Source: Megascapheus bottae
Taxonomy: Eukaryota; Chordata; Mammalia; Rodentia; Geomyidae
Direction of reading: 5' to 3'
Assembly: GCA_024803745.1 (NCBI GenBank)
Contig: JANJXV010000039.1
Span: 9,392,001 to 9,456,000, forward strand
Length of the DNA: 64,000 bases
The position numbers and the translations under genes were made by a program. The notes under the pieces were generated by a model that saw only the letters and a program-made list of their open reading frames with translations, made no database searches and was not told the DNA's origin. Shown here piece after piece: positions 25,563 to 38,993 of the stretch (position 1 is the stretch's first letter; each line of letters begins with the position of its first letter).

Positions 25563-26099
25563 GAATTTTGTCTTTGGGGCAGTGCACAGGCCCTGGTTAG
25601 CTATGTCCAGACAAGCTATCTGGGGCCTTCAGCATGTCATTTTATTCAAGCCCCCTGCCGTTCCTGAGCTTGCCAATAGGCTCTGGCTTCCCTCCCTTCC
25701 CCACGTGTTTTCTCTTCCTGTGCACTGGGTCACGGCTTCGTGGCCACACCCGCTCAGTGGACATCTCGAGTCACAGTTTTGAGAAGTGCTTGTCTAGACG
25801 GGTGCTCCCGGACATCACAAGACACTGGTCACCAGAAGAGTGAAATGGGGCATGTGACTCCCTCCCACCACCCCCCCATGGTGCCCAGCCGGGTGACAGG
25901 CCGTTGGAGGCACAGCATCTGGTGGCCTGCTCCCTGGCTGGGGTTGCGATGACTATAGTGCTCTTCCTGGCGCCTGTCACCCATCTCAGTGTCATTCCAT
26001 AACATTAAAGCAGATTCTCTCCAGAAATCAGAGGCCCACAGCACGTGACTGTTCTTATCAGCGTGTGTATTGCTGGACAGGAAACCGCTGGTGATGCAG

Positions 26100-26128
26100 G
26101 GGGGCGGGGGGAGGGAGGGAGGGAGGGA
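26100..26128 (+). repeat. (GGGA)n G-rich tract
   Basis: Several runs of three or more G with short A spacers; a possible G-quadruplex. Confidence 0.7.
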
Positions 26129-27143
26129 CGGGTGGCTGTTTCTGTCTCCCCAGGCCTTACAGGACCTAGGTAGGACCTAGGGAGGGGTTCTCCTGGTTAG
26201 GCAATTGACCAATACCGGGGACCCCAGGTACCCTCCTTTCTGTCTCCTGCTGAGACTTGGGGACACAGCCTGGAACACAAACAAATGTCTGGATGTTTGC
26301 ACTGAACAGTTTTGTGTGGTGGACACACGCGTGTGAGAGACATCAGTGTTGGGTGAGAAGTGGCTAAGAGTTGATGTTGTATGCTCAGTTGGATCAAACA
26401 AAGCTACAAGCCAGAGGACAAAGCAGCCCTTGTATTTAAAAGAAAAAAAAAATTTAAGGCAACATTTCCCTGGGAGGCCTTCTGCCTGTGGGCTGGCCGG
26501 CCCCTGCAGGGGGTGATCGGTGCTGCAGCGAGGGGGGAGACCTGGGAGGGCCTGGGTGGGCCATGGCAGATAGCCCAGGCCTAAAGCTTCCCGGAAGAGC
26601 CTGTCATCTGAGCCAGAAATACAGTTTGTAGGAACACATGTGGAGGGCGGGAGGACCGAGACTCCGGCATATTGCTGGGCGACGTGTGAGCCTCTTCCCC
26701 AGATGTCTCAAATTATGACACACATCCTCTCGGCCAGCAATGGGTAGTGTCCCTGGTGGGTGTCCCCAGGCAGCCAGAAAAGAAGGGATCTGCGTTTCTC
26801 ACTGAGCCAAGCATGATGGAATTCTCCATTGTCACTCTTCTCCAGAGGATACTTGGAGCCAGTAGACAGGAGTGCAGGGAGTTGATTTATAAACACCATG
26901 CCTTTTGTCCCTAGATTCCAAGTGGCCTGAATCAGAATCACTTATGTGTGAAGAAACTCTGAGGACGATTTCAAACAAGACAGAAAAAGATAGGGAACTG
27001 AGAACCCAAAAATAGACTCAAGCCCTTGCCCAGGCGTCCACTGAGCCAGGATGAAGCTGGGCCAGGCTGAGTCCATACTTCCTTCGCCAAGACCTGGATG
27101 ATTATTTTTAAATAAATAACAATAACAACAACAACAACAACAT

Positions 27144-27372
27144 GCAAATAGGTGCTGATGGCTCACTCCTGTAAATTCTAGCTATTCTGGAGGCTGAGAT
27201 CTGGGGAATCACAGTTTGAAGCCAACTGTGAAGTAAAGTCCATAAGACTCTTACCTCCAGTTAACTAGCAAAAAGCTGGAAGTGACAGCTGGAAGCTCAA
27301 GTGACAGAGTACTAGCTCTGAACACAAAAACTCAGGGATAGCACCCAGGCCATGAGTTCAAACCTCAGGACC

Positions 27373-27374
<2 letters not shown>
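27144..27374 (+). mobile_element. B1-Geo SINE with CA tail
   Basis: Full copy; its tail continues directly into the CA repeat. Confidence 0.7.

Positions 27375-27435
<61 letters not shown>
27374..27435 (+). repeat. (CA)31 microsatellite
   Basis: Uninterrupted 62-base CA run, the longest in the window. Confidence 0.95.
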
Positions 27436-27441
<6 letters not shown>

Positions 27442-27718
27442 GCACGCACAAGTAGCTGAAATCTTGGAGGTAAAGACAGAAAAATCCAAGCACACTCCAC
27501 CCTACATGTCTACTGAGAAAGGCTCGAAGAACTTGGGTCAGTCTGATCTGTCCTGGAGTGTCTTATTTTGTGCTGTTCTGGATGATTCCAATAGTTGGTC
27601 TGCTCTGTGGGCTTCCTTGCTTAAAAAAAAAAAAAAAGTAGTTCAATTTCTGGTCTTTTAGACTTAAACCAGCATAGGGCAATAGAACTTTGTGCTTCCA
27701 AAGAGTTGTTATAGGAAT

Positions 27719-27768
27719 ACCCCCCCTCCCTCTCTCCCTCCCTCCCTCTCTCCCTTCTCTCTCTCCTG
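27719..27768 (+). repeat. CT-rich low-complexity tract
   Basis: Runs of CCCTC and TCTCTC. Confidence 0.8.
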
Positions 27769-29087
27769 GCTCTGTCCTGTCTGCCCAGGCCATTCTTGGA
27801 TGTTCTAAACCATCAAACCACAGAGAATTTTCCTTTGTTGACTCTAGGGAGCCCAAATGAGAACGTTCTGCTTTCCCAGGCAAAACTAGGCCAGGACCCC
27901 TAGTGCAGCTCTGTCTCTGCTGCTGCCCGGCCCCAAGAGGTACCTACCAGCAGCCAAGGGCAGTGTTCCCATTTTAAAGGTGGTAAAGCTGAGGCCCAGA
28001 AGGCTGAGGGCCGCAGTGGGGAGAGAGCTCACTGCTAGGCTCTGAGTGGCTTCCCTTCTCTGCAGCTGTAAGCATTGCTAGACCCATGTTCAGAGCCTCA
28101 GTTTCTCTTCAATGCAGGCTTAGCTCTGCCCCACCCTCTGGAAAGCTTTTGGGAGGCTCATACTCCCACAGGAGTAAATGTGTGAATGGTTTCTGGCCCT
28201 AGGCAGGTGTCTGGCCATGTGTGCTTTGAGCCCTCCACTGAAGCCCAGGTCCCCTGGGATCTGCTCCCCCCAAGACTTTGACCCAACCCCAGCCTCCCTG
28301 TCCTGCCAGTGGGGGCACTGCCCTGCCCCTGGAGTCACCTGAGGTGTTATCTGTGACTGTTGACACTGCCCATGGTATTTTGCAATCAGAAAAGACAGGA
28401 GATTAAAAAGTGCCCTGCGGAGGACTTTGGAGTTGAGCAAAGCCTCTGGGAGCCCAAACACTCAAACGCTACCTTTCCAACCTGCTGCTGTGGGGTGGCG
28501 GCTGCTGCCGCCGCTGCTGTTAGCTGGCCACGTGGCCCAGCGCCTCACTCCATGCACCAAGCCAGAGTCCCACCCCTTGCCCCAGAGGCTGGCTCACAGG
28601 CAGCTTCTGGAATGCCTGTGGTTTTCCCTGAAGTTGGATTTGGGTGAGAGGCCCTTGTAAAAAAAAAAAAACAAAAAAACAACAACAAAAAAAGCCACAG
28701 TGGTGCCCAGGGGCTCGGCTTGGCCAGGATATGTGGCTGCAGAGGGACCCCCAGGGGAAACCCAAGCTGGACTCCAAGCAGAGCAGGACTCAGCCAGTAC
28801 ATGACAGCAGGTCCCACCTCATGTGTGCCTGAGCATTTGGTAGAACCCCCCCCCCCCCGGTGGACCCCCTAGCCACTTCAGTCTTATCAGCATCATGACT
28901 TGACCATAGTCCCATCAAAGGGCCCTCCCCCCATGCTTGCTGAGATGGGTCAAGACTGTACTAAGTCCCTCCCCCCACAGTGTTCTTGGAGAACTGCATG
29001 CAGCCCTATGTCCCGTCTCACTGGCTGCAGGGGCTGGGAGGGAGGGCGGGGAGAGGGAGCAAGGGAAAATTCTTAATCTGAAACTGG

Positions 29088-29322
29088 TCATTGGTAATCT
29101 TTAGCTACTCAGAAGGCTGAGATCTGAGGATTCTGGTACAAAGCCAGCCCAGACCAAAAACTCAATGAGCTGAGTTTTTGAGTGAGTGAGTGTCCAATAA
29201 AGTAGAAAGCAAAGACAAGAAGTACAGCTGTGGTTCAAATGGTAGAACATCAGTGTTGAGAGGGACAAAGAGCTAAGGGATGGCAACCCTGTCCTGAGTT
29301 CAAACCTCAGTACTGGCACCGA
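29088..29322 (+). mobile_element. B1-Geo SINE, diverged
   Basis: Head and right monomer separated by a GAGT repeat. Confidence 0.6.
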
Positions 29323-29507
29323 GAGGGGGAGGGGGATCTTTTATTTAAAATTTTTGTATTTTTATGGTTATGGTAAAGGTGATGTACAGAGGAGTTCATG
29401 TTACTTAAGTAAGGTAATAAATACATTTCTTTTTAGACAATGTCACCCCTTCCCTTGCTGTCTCCCAGTTTTTTCCCACTTATCTCTATCCACAAAAAAA
29501 TAAAGGC

Positions 29508-29709
29508 ATTTTTTGTGTGTGCCAATCCTGGGGCTTGATCTCAGGGCCTGGGCACTGTCCCTGAACTTCCTTTGCTCAAGGCTAGCACTCTACCACATGA
29601 GCCACACTGCCACTTCCAGCTTTTTCTGTGTATGTGGTACTGAGGAGTTGAACCCAGGGCTTCATGCGTGCTAGACAAATACTCTACCACCAGGCCATAT
29701 TCCCAGCCC
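29508..29709 (-). mobile_element. ID-Geo SINE
   Basis: Antisense copy ending ATTCCCAGCCC; T tail replaced by TGTGTGT. Confidence 0.7.
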
Positions 29710-30419
29710 TGGTAAAGGAATTCTTACCTGCCCTTGACCAGAAAACCCACCACCCTCTACTGTACCAGGGCCCCTGTCCCAGGGTGTCCAGAAGGGTGGT
29801 TCTATTGCCATCCTGACTCAGCAGTCCTGGCTGGCTTCCCCACTGCCCTGCCTCTGCTGGCTTCTGCCCTGGCCTCTCCCATCCTTCCTCCCACACATCC
29901 CTGTACTGCGCATGCTCTGCAGGCTCTCTGCTGCCTGCCTGGCTCTGCCTGAGCTGCCAGGTGTACAGGGCGAGGGGATCAGGTGGCATCACCAGCAAAG
30001 CCTTAATGGGTCTGAGGTGGCCCTTCCTCAGACCCTGGAGGACAAATGTGTCCCAAGGGGGTGAGGTGGGAAATAGCTAGATCAGCATCAGAGGTGCCAG
30101 CCAGACACTCTAGGCTTGTGGGCAGTGGGTATCACAGTTCAGTTTGTGCTGTCTACTGGGCCCTGCACCCACTCCCCAGGCTCTGCCAGCTCCTTCTTTC
30201 TCCCCTCTGTCTATGAGCACTGCTTCTGCCTGTTCAGGTACATGGCATACCTGGAGGGTGGGTGGGGTCTGGGGCCTCATCTCATCATATACTGACAGGT
30301 GGTACCTGTCTGCCCTGCCTAATTCTCCAGACGAGGCCTCATAGAAGAGCTACTAAGACTCTGACCAAGGGCCAGCGTGCCCCTCCCTATCACACACTGT
30401 ATGCTTTTTTCCCCCACAG

Positions 30420-30568
30420 CTTGTTTGACATGGGAGGAGAGTATTACTGCTTCGCTTCAGACATCACCTGTTCCTTTCCTGCCAACGGCAAGTTCACCGA
30501 TGACCAAAAGGCCATCTACAACGCGGTGCTACGGAGCTGTCGGACTGTCATGAGCACCATGAAGCCAG
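30420..30568 (+). CDS. PEPD: PEPD coding exon with two metal-binding Asp residues, about 273-322
   Basis: This exon encodes [19 protein letters not shown] and continues to VMSTMKPG. The Asp of LFDMGG and the Asp of ASDITC correspond to human Asp276 and Asp287. Both are ligands of the two manganese ions that activate water for cleavage of Xaa-Pro and Xaa-hydroxyproline dipeptides, the last step of collagen-peptide recycling in the cytosol. A strong pyrimidine tract with CACAG precedes it and GTAAGG follows. The length of 149 bases keeps frame on both sides. A Cys replaces a Ser seen in human (RSCR for RSSR), outside the metal site. Confidence 0.96.
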
Positions 30569-30761
30569 GTAAGGAGTACGCGAGTGGGGCCAGCCAGGGC
30601 CCACCAGGCTGGGGGAAGCAGGTAGGTACTGTAGCTACTCGGAGTGGTCCCGCCTTCTGTGGTTCACATCTCTTTCCACAGCATGGACTCAGAGGGCTTC
30701 AGCTCCTCCGAGTCTCTCCTAGAACCACAGGGCTGGCCACCAGTCAGATGCAGGGCCTAAA

Positions 30762-30950
30762 CCAGGCACCAGTGGCTCACGCCTGTCATCCTAGCTACTC
30801 AGGAGGCTGAGATCTGAGGATCGTGGTTCAAAGCCAGCCTGGGCAGTAAAGCCTGTGAGACTCATCTCCAATTAAACACCCAAAAAAGCTGGAAGTGGAA
30901 CTGTGGCTCAAGGACAGTACCTCAGTCCTGAGTTCAAGCCTGAGAACTGG
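30762..30950 (+). mobile_element. B1-Geo SINE, right monomer shortened
   Basis: Well-preserved head (GGCACCAGTGGCTCACGCCT); a deletion removes the middle of the right monomer. It lies 200 bases after a PEPD exon. Confidence 0.75.
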
Positions 30951-30975
30951 CATGTGTGCATGCATGCCTGCATAT

Positions 30976-30984
<9 letters not shown>

Positions 30985-31021
<37 letters not shown>
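30985..31021 (+). repeat. (CA)n microsatellite at a SINE tail
   Basis: About 18 units, preceded by TGCATG-rich sequence. Confidence 0.9.
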
Positions 31022-31022
<1 letters not shown>

Positions 31023-32746
31023 ACACAGCAGTGTCTGGAACCTGATTGCTTCATCCCATGTCACATCTGGTTATCTCTGTCTAAGCACATCCCTCCATCC
31101 ACAGGGAAGACCTGGCTAGCTTTGGATGCTGGCATCTGGTTAGTAGACTCCAGGCAGAATGCTTGTTCTCTGGGTGCCTCTTTTCTTGTCTGTGTACAGG
31201 GGAACCGAACGGAATGACGCTACCTGGCACTTCAGTCCTCTGCCATGGTCATTTGTCCCAGCCACCATGGATTATGGTATTGAGTTTCGGCCTAGGCCCA
31301 ACTCTTTCTCCCAGCAGGTAGCCAGGAACCTGCTTGCTGCTTGACCTCTGGCCTGTAACGTCCAGCTTCCACTGGTGCACACCTCCCCCAGCACACAGAG
31401 GCCCGTGACTCTTCACATCTCTATATGGGAGTCACAGCATTTACATCCCTCCAGCAGGCCTGGCTTCTGGCCTCCCTCTGGGACCCTCAGGTCCTCCCAT
31501 TGGGCTGAGATGTGGGGTCCAGTCTGGGGTTGGGGAGGACAACAAGGACTTGTCTCCATGAGAACATGTGGTGGCCCATCCCGCTGGCTGTGGAGCATGG
31601 CTTTATCCTAAGCCCACTGGGGACATATGACTCCTGGACCCCCTCCCGGCCATGCTTAATGCTCAGCTTGGCTGCTTTGATGGGGACAACTTCTCCCCCC
31701 ACCCCCACACACAGCCCCATGTACAACTGTTCCACTGGGGCATGGTCACAGGTCCATAGAGGTGGGAAAGGATGGTCAGGCAGGGCCAGAGCAGGAGCAG
31801 TCTTGAGACTGAAGGGTCATCCAAGCTGAGGGAGGGAGTCCAGTTCGTCCTGGGGTCATCTGGCTGGGGTCAGGTATATCCCCACTGCACTCTTTTGCTC
31901 AGAACCTAAAGAAAACTTGAAAGCCAGGAGCAGCTGGTGATGACTTGTGTCTCCCCTGGGCCCTAAGGCAGGTTGGGGAGAGGCTAGGCTTCAGAAGAGA
32001 GACCCCAAAGTGGAGGGGCCCTTGATTGAGACAGCCCTGGTCCTGGCTCAGCTCAGCTGCCTGCTTGCCTACCTCTCTCCAGCCCTCCAGGCTCCTTGTG
32101 TCCCCAACTGGCCTGAAGCCCAAGGCCATGCCAGGATGGCTGTGCTAGCCCTGTCATTGGCATCTGCCCTTTGCTTAAGGCCTGCACAGTGCTGGCTGTG
32201 ATCAAGTGTCTCTTCATGTTCTGGGTCCCCCTGGGGGCCTGGTCTGAAGGCTGAGCATGGAGTTCAAAATGGGGGAACTGTGGAGGCTCTGTGGAACCTT
32301 GATTTTAAAAATGAAGATCCTGAGCCCCAGGACTGTAAAGCCCCAGGATGTGGCCTCTGGCCTGCAGAACTTGCTGGCTCAGCATCTGGCTGCCCTGCCC
32401 TGTGGTCCCACAGCCACAAGGGCAGGCCAAAGTACTGGTTTGCAGCGGGCCTCAGATCTGTCATCTCCAGAGGTGGCACAGCATGGGCAGGCCTTTATGT
32501 GTGCCCCCCCCAACAGAAGCTAAAGAACTGGCAGAGGGCAGGGGGGCAATGCAAGGTCCAGGCTACGGCCCACAGACCCAGGCTCAGAGCTTGAATGACA
32601 GGCATGCTCCAGAACAGGAACTCAGACCTGCCCGGAAAGGAAGATAAAAGAGGAAATCCTGAGATTAGACCCACTCCTGAGGGGTGACAGCCCCAACACT
32701 GCCTGGGGGAGCAGCTGCAGAAGGGCAGCAGCTCAGGTGGGTTGCC

Positions 32747-32959
32747 TTTTTTTTTTTTTTTTTTTTTTTGCCATTCCTATTCCTAGGGCTTGAATTCAGG
32801 GTCTGAGCACTGTCCTTGGACTTTCTCAAGGCTAGCTCTCTACCACTTGAGCCACAGCACCACTTCCAGCTTTTCTGTGTATGTGGTACTGAGGACTCGA
32901 ACCCAGGTCTTGTGCATGCTAGGAAAACAGTCTTACCACTAGGCCAAACTCCCGGCCCT
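32747..32959 (-). mobile_element. ID-Geo SINE
   Basis: Full-length antisense, 23-base T tract; TSD core GTTGCCTT on both sides. Confidence 0.75.
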
Positions 32960-32987
32960 GTGTTGCCTTCTTTAAAAGTGGCACTGC

Positions 32988-33215
32988 AGTCTGGTGCAGT
33001 GACTTACACCTGTAACCCTAGGGTCTCAGGAGGCTGAGCTCTAAGAATCGTGGTTTAAAGCCAACCTGGGCAGAAGGGCCTGTGAGACTATCTGCAGCTG
33101 ATCAGAAAAAGCTGAAAGTAGAGCTGTGGCTCAGGTGGTAAAGTACCAGACATGAGTGAAAGAGCTAAGGGATGGCACCCAGGCCCTGAGTTCAAGCTCC
33201 AGGACTGACACCCAA
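32988..33215 (+). mobile_element. B1-Geo SINE
   Basis: Full copy; tail passes into a GGAAGG/GGGA-rich stretch to 33250. Confidence 0.7.
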
Positions 33216-33414
33216 AAAAAGAGAGAAGGAAAGGAAGGAGGGAGGGAGGGACTTTAGTGATTACAGGAGTAATCCTGATGTCATACAGAGCTAAGGACAG
33301 CAGACCCTCACAGCCCAGGGCTGCCACCCCATGCACAAGAGCCAGAAGGTGGATGTGCATGTGCTGGTCTGTGCATGGTGCCAGAGGGGGACAGAGTTGG
33401 GACCTTTACATTTG

Positions 33415-33630
33415 CCTGTCCTGGGGCTTGAATTCAAAGCCTGGATGCTTTCGCTGAGCCTTTTTTGCTCAAGACTAGTGCTCTACCACTTGAGTTACAG
33501 TTGCAGTTCCAGCTTTTTGGTAGTTCATTGGAAAGCACAGCTTTTCCTGCCTGGGCCGGCTTTGTACATGATTCTCAATGTGAGTATCATACGTGGCCAG
33601 GATGACAGGTGTGCGTCACTGGCAGCCAGC
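33415..33630 (-). mobile_element. B1-Geo SINE
   Basis: Antisense, nearly complete, head diverged. Confidence 0.65.
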
Positions 33631-34974
33631 CCACATGTGCTGTTTGGAGGATGGCATCTCCTTGGTCCTCTGCTTGTTTCAGAATGCCAGCTTTTAGTGA
33701 CTGGCCCTGTTCTCACCTGGCCCTCCACGGAGCCTGGGAATGGCCAGGCCCTGGCCGTAAGTAACGTGCTAGGGCCTGAGCTCTGTAGCACCTCCATCCG
33801 GTAGATGTCCTGGCCGGCCCAAAGGCCCTGCCCACCGCCCCCAGTTGTGGCATCCAGAAAGTAACCAGGCTTATAGGCCAGTCCCCCAGTCCCCTCTCTG
33901 CACTAAGGAAGACAGAGGGCAGGGAGCAAGCACCCACCAGATCCCGACTCCTGAGACCGAATTAGACCTAGCTGTCATAACAGCCAAGCTCAAAGGAGCC
34001 GGGTGGTCCCTGCAGGCCGTCGAGGGTGCCCTCTGCATCCCATTCTCCCTGTGGGTTTCTCTGCTTGGGCACAGACCCCCACCCGTACCCCACACTGAAC
34101 CATCCGTACCGCCCAAGTATGGTCTCTTGAGGGTCCCCAGGGTCACAGCCAGACTCCATCTGGCCAGACGTATGCCACAGCTGTTGTCCAGCTGTAGGGG
34201 TCCTGTTGTCACCCCATAGCATGGAGGGGGCCATGGCCAGCAACTCTGCCTGTCCTCTCTGAAGTATCCTCCTCCCTGGTTTGTGGGCCCAGCAACTGGG
34301 CCAAGATAAACACCCCACTGAGACTGCCAGGCTGCTTCCTGTGACCCACCAGGGAAATGTAAAGAAAAGCAAGCCGGAAGTCACACAGCAGCACCCAGGG
34401 GAGAGGCAGAAATGAAAATGATCAGAATACACAATGGAGTGGGGGAAATGGAGGAATGCAGGCTTGGGGGGACTTGGGGGGCAGGGGAGGGTAATCTCTC
34501 CTTCCTGTTGTGCTGAGCCTGGCCAGATGGGGCACTGGTGAGCAGGAGGGGCAGGCCAAGCCCTGCTGCAGCACCTGGGAGAATGCCCCCACTATGGGTA
34601 CTGTAGCCAGGTTAATTAAACCCACGGCCATTGTGCTTTAGCGTCAAGGGGGCTGTGGCACCTCTGAATCCTGAGGCCCCTCCCCCAGCCATCATGAGGG
34701 GAGCCAGGAAAGCTCCCCATCCAGCAGAATGGGCCGAGCCCCATGTCCAAGCCAACCCCAACTGTACAACATCCCTAAAAACCCTGCCATTGTCCTGCCT
34801 GTACCAGGGTCCCCACGTGCCACCTGCAAACACCCAGGCTCGCAGCCTCCCCTCTTCCAGCACCCACAGCATCCCCTCCACTCTCCAGGTCCTCCCTGCT
34901 TCCATGCTGCCACCCATGTCACAATGTCATGTAATTTCTTTTTTTCTTTTCCTTCCTTCCTTCCATCCTTTTTT

Positions 34975-35229
34975 TGGGGGGGGAGGAGGGGTTCCTGGTA
35001 CTTGAACACGATCTGAGCACTGTTGGTGAGATTTGTGGTGTTTTCTTTTTTCTTTTTGCTTGAGGCTAGTGATCTACTACCTGAACCACAGCTCCACTGC
35101 TGGCTTTGGTTGTTAAATGGAGGTAAAGAGTCTCACAGACTATCCTGCCCAAGCTGGGTTCAAACTGCATCCTCAGATCCGAGCCCCCTAAGTAGCTAGA
35201 ATGACAGGCATGAGCCCACCGATGCCCGG
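34975..35229 (-). mobile_element. B1-Geo SINE
   Basis: Antisense copy with a T-rich expansion inside the right monomer; followed at once by another SINE. Confidence 0.65.
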
Positions 35230-35240
35230 TTATCCATGTA

Positions 35241-35450
35241 CTTTTGTTTTTTGTTTTTTGTTTTTGCCAGTCCTGGGCTTGAGCTCAGGGCCTGAGCACT
35301 GTCCTTGGACTTTCTCAAGGCTAGAGCTCTACCACTTGAGCCTCAGCACCACTTCTGGCTTTTTTCTATGTATGTGGTACCAAGGAATTGAACCCGGGTC
35401 TTCATGCATGCTAGGCAAGCACTTCAACCACTAGGCCAAACTCCCGGCCC
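35241..35450 (-). mobile_element. ID-Geo SINE, full length
   Basis: TSD TCCATGTACTTTTG (35233) / TCCATGTAGTTTTA (35451). Confidence 0.8.
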
Positions 35451-36547
35451 TCCATGTAGTTTTATGCATCACTGAGTACCCCTGACTCTGTCCCTGCCCA
35501 TGTGGAGTCAAGGGGACCCTAGAATTGGCATGTTGGGGGGTTGGCAGCAGCACGTGTCTTCTGTGGGCCTGGTGGGTCCAGGTGGGAGCAGCTGGCTGCA
35601 TTTCCCGCTGGCTGTCCCCATTAAGAGTCAGTGAGGACCACGGGGAGTTGGGCAGCGTGCCATGCAGAGACATAAGCCAGGTGCCCACTTGCCAGGAGAT
35701 GGAGGACTTCACATGGAGGCCAAGTCCTCTGGCCTCCCTGCCCCTACATACTCTTTCAGGGCGCTGTGCCAGCCTGTGCAGGGGAGACCTTCTTTGCCAT
35801 GAGCTGTCCACAGAGCCAATGGCCACTACTTCCTGCTCCCCTGCAAGGGAGAGGGGGTCCTCAGGGCCTGGCAGCAGACAGGGGGCAGGGTAGGATGAGC
35901 TGGAGGCCCCTGGGCTCCACCCCAGTTGGGCCTGCCAAGAAGTTTCCTGCAGCCCCTGGGACCCAGACCCTGAGCCGCCCCTCCTGAACCCCCCCAAGCC
36001 TGGCTCTCAGTCATCTGTCCCCCGAGAGCCATCGTCCACAGATGAAGTGAGTTCTTTGTCTAGAAGTGGCTGTGGGGGCCTCCTGCCTTCCTGGCTTGGC
36101 TGTGGCCTGGGAGCCCCCTGGGGCTGTCACACTCCGGGCAGGAAGCCTCGGGGCTGTGATATATGTTGCTGAGGCTGGAGCCAGGCCAGTCCCTGGCCCA
36201 CAGCAAGAGCACTGCCCAAGGGGACCAGGTGGGCACAGGAGAGCAGCAGAGGCTACAAATGGGCTGTGCAGTGCACGGGGGCTCGCGGCGCTCTCAGACT
36301 GCGGTAGATTGCAGTGCCACCCTCACCCATCCCGAGCAAGGCCTCACCACCACAGACTGTTTGGCTGCTCTCCCGAGAGGGGAAAGGGACGAAGCTGGAG
36401 ATGGAGGCTGGGCTTGGACCCTAGGCATCACCTCAGCCATCTATGCCATATTCCCAAGTAGGCCCAGGTGAGAGACGTTTCCAGGAAGTCCAGACTGGCT
36501 GCAGGACGAGCAGGGTGTCCACGGCCTGGGTTCTTTCCTTATTTTGT

Positions 36548-36742
36548 TTTTTGGTGCTGCTCCTACGACTTGAACTCAGGGCCTGGGCGCTGTCCCTGGA
36601 GCTTCTTTTGTTCAAGGCTAGCACTCTACTGCTTTTTCTGAGGAGCTTAGTAGAGCTGAGAGTCTCACAGACTTCTGTGCACAGCTGACTTTGAACTGGC
36701 TTCTAGGTGACTAAGGATGGCAGGTGTGAGCCACCGGTGTGC
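36548..36742 (-). mobile_element. B1-Geo SINE, internally deleted
   Basis: Antisense; right monomer and both head ends are present. Confidence 0.6.
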
Positions 36743-37577
36743 AGCGTGTAGCCTCTCGTGACATTCATCCCCACGGGCAATGCAGGTCATGCCAGATACC
36801 AGCATCCAAGACCTCAGCTGCTGAAATGGGAGGAGGCCCCAGGCTAGGGTGGGGGTGGGGGGCTCCAGCCTGTGCCACCAGCAGCCCAAGCTGGAGGACG
36901 GTGACCTTCACACACTCACGTGACCTGCCTGGCCGTGGGTGTCGCAACCAACACCCACGCCAAGGGCTGGGGCCAAGTTGCTGGAGATTTAATGGCAGCC
37001 ACAACCCTAACCACACACAGGCAGCAGCTCCACTCCCAGCCAAGAGCCGCACAGGGCCTCCCCAAGGGTCCGCAGAGGAGGGGACTGGAGGCGCCATGGG
37101 GGCTGCTGGGGCGGCACATCCGGACAGGCACCAGAACGGCCCCCATGAGGGCCACTGGGCTGATTTATACCTGACCCCTCCCCTCTGCTGACGCCTAGCC
37201 AAGGCCTCTCAGCCCCCCACTATGGAAATGAAGCAGGCTGTGCTTTCTGGGGCACCCCTTTAGTGACCCCAGAAGGCCCCCTGCTTAGCCTAAGTATGAA
37301 ACAGTTATTTTGGGGGGGTCTGTAGGACCTGAGCCCCTGAATGAGCACACCTGAGGGGTACTTGCTGTACCAAGCTGGGATTACAGGTTCCTGGGAGCAC
37401 TGGCTATCTCGGGGTGGGGGAGATAGGAGAAGTAAGTGAGCAGGACTGTAGGAGGCTGGAGACAGTGGCTGGCATCTCCAAGGAGAGAGCCCCTTCAGTG
37501 CTGACACCCGGAGAACAAGGCATCTCAGGCCAAGGTACAGGTCCCACGTGGAAGCTTCAAGAACCTGAAGGCATCTG

Positions 37578-37810
37578 GCCTGGACACTGGTGGCTCATGC
37601 CTACAATCCTAGCTACTCAGGAGCTGAGATCTTAGGATCGGGGTTCAAAGCCAGCCCTGGCAGGAAAGTTCTGAGACTAACTCCAGTAAACTACCAGAAA
37701 ATGGGAAGTGGTACTGTGGCTCGCGTGGTAGAGAGGTACCCTTGAGCAAAAGATTTCAGTGACAGCGCCCAGGCTCCGAGTTCAAGCCCTATAACGAAAT
37801 CAACAAAGAA
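37578..37810 (+). mobile_element. B1-Geo SINE
   Basis: Full copy; head GGACACTGGTGGCTCATGCC. Confidence 0.7.
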
Positions 37811-38993
37811 AGGAGGCCTGGTCCTGGAACAGGAACCTTCAGACAGGACCTGTACCCCCAGATGGCCTGTACCCCCAGAAAAGTGTGGCAGATCTAGCTC
37901 AGCTGTTGCCCAGGAGTGACTAGCACCCCCCCCCATTTGGGAGTGCTAACTCTCAGCCCCCTGTGACCCGTTTGAGCCAGGTAGCATTGAAGGCCAGGGA
38001 AACAGCAGCCATCATCCGAGAAAGCCCACCTTGCCTCCTTCTAGAAGGCAAACCAGGCCAGCCAAGCTGTGTGCTCACAATGGCCCCAGCCTGGAGCCAG
38101 CGGAGCAGGAGGCACTCAGGCCTGAGCTGTCACTGGGCTCCTGGGAAAGCAGACTGACCTAGGACCCTGCAGGCCAGGTGGGTTCACAGGTCTGCCGCTG
38201 GCTGCGTGGACTCCCTGCACTCAGTGGCAGCCTCACCCCCTCATCTGCACCTCCAGACGGCCTGGCCCATGGTCCAGCTTAAAGCATGGTGCACACAGAG
38301 GTTTAGGCCCCTCACCGTGTCCCACAGCAGCGTGAGGGCCGGCCTGGCTCGCAGGTTGCGCCATGCAGCTGAACTTGGCAAGCAGGTGTCCCGGGGACTG
38401 CCTCCCGCTGCCCCCAGGCTGGTGCCCTGCACCCCGAGATTCTGAAAGGCCATCACGGTCCTAGGCGGGCTGGTGAGCAGGCTGCCATGCCTCCTTCCCC
38501 AGAGCCAGCTGGGCTAATTCTGGCTTCAGGCCCTGTCCCCACAGAGCCTGTGTGTCCCCCAAAACTGCTTGAAAGGCTATCCACAGTGACCTTCGCCCCA
38601 GAAATGTGGGGCAAAGATGAGCTTGATTAGCAGCCTGGGCCTGGCCATCCAGGCTACTGTGGAGATGGTTCCAGACCCCTGCCTGACTGTGGGTGACACT
38701 GTGCCAGCTGGACCTTCACCCCAGAAACCTTTGCTCTCCACAGGGGCTCATGGGTGACTAAGCCATTGTATCATGTACAGGGGTGCCCCTCCCTAAGCTG
38801 GGTCCCCTCTTGCCCATAGGCAGAAAACGCCAAGTGGGGCTACGGTCTGGGGTGACATTAAGCCTGAGACACCACCTCTGCTACTGGGAGGCATGGCTTT
38901 TGTCTCCCTAAGGCCCCCCTAACACTAAGTCAGGTGGCCATGGCATGGGCTGAACCCCTTGAACAGAATGTGAAGACAGAAGGGTCCCAGGAA

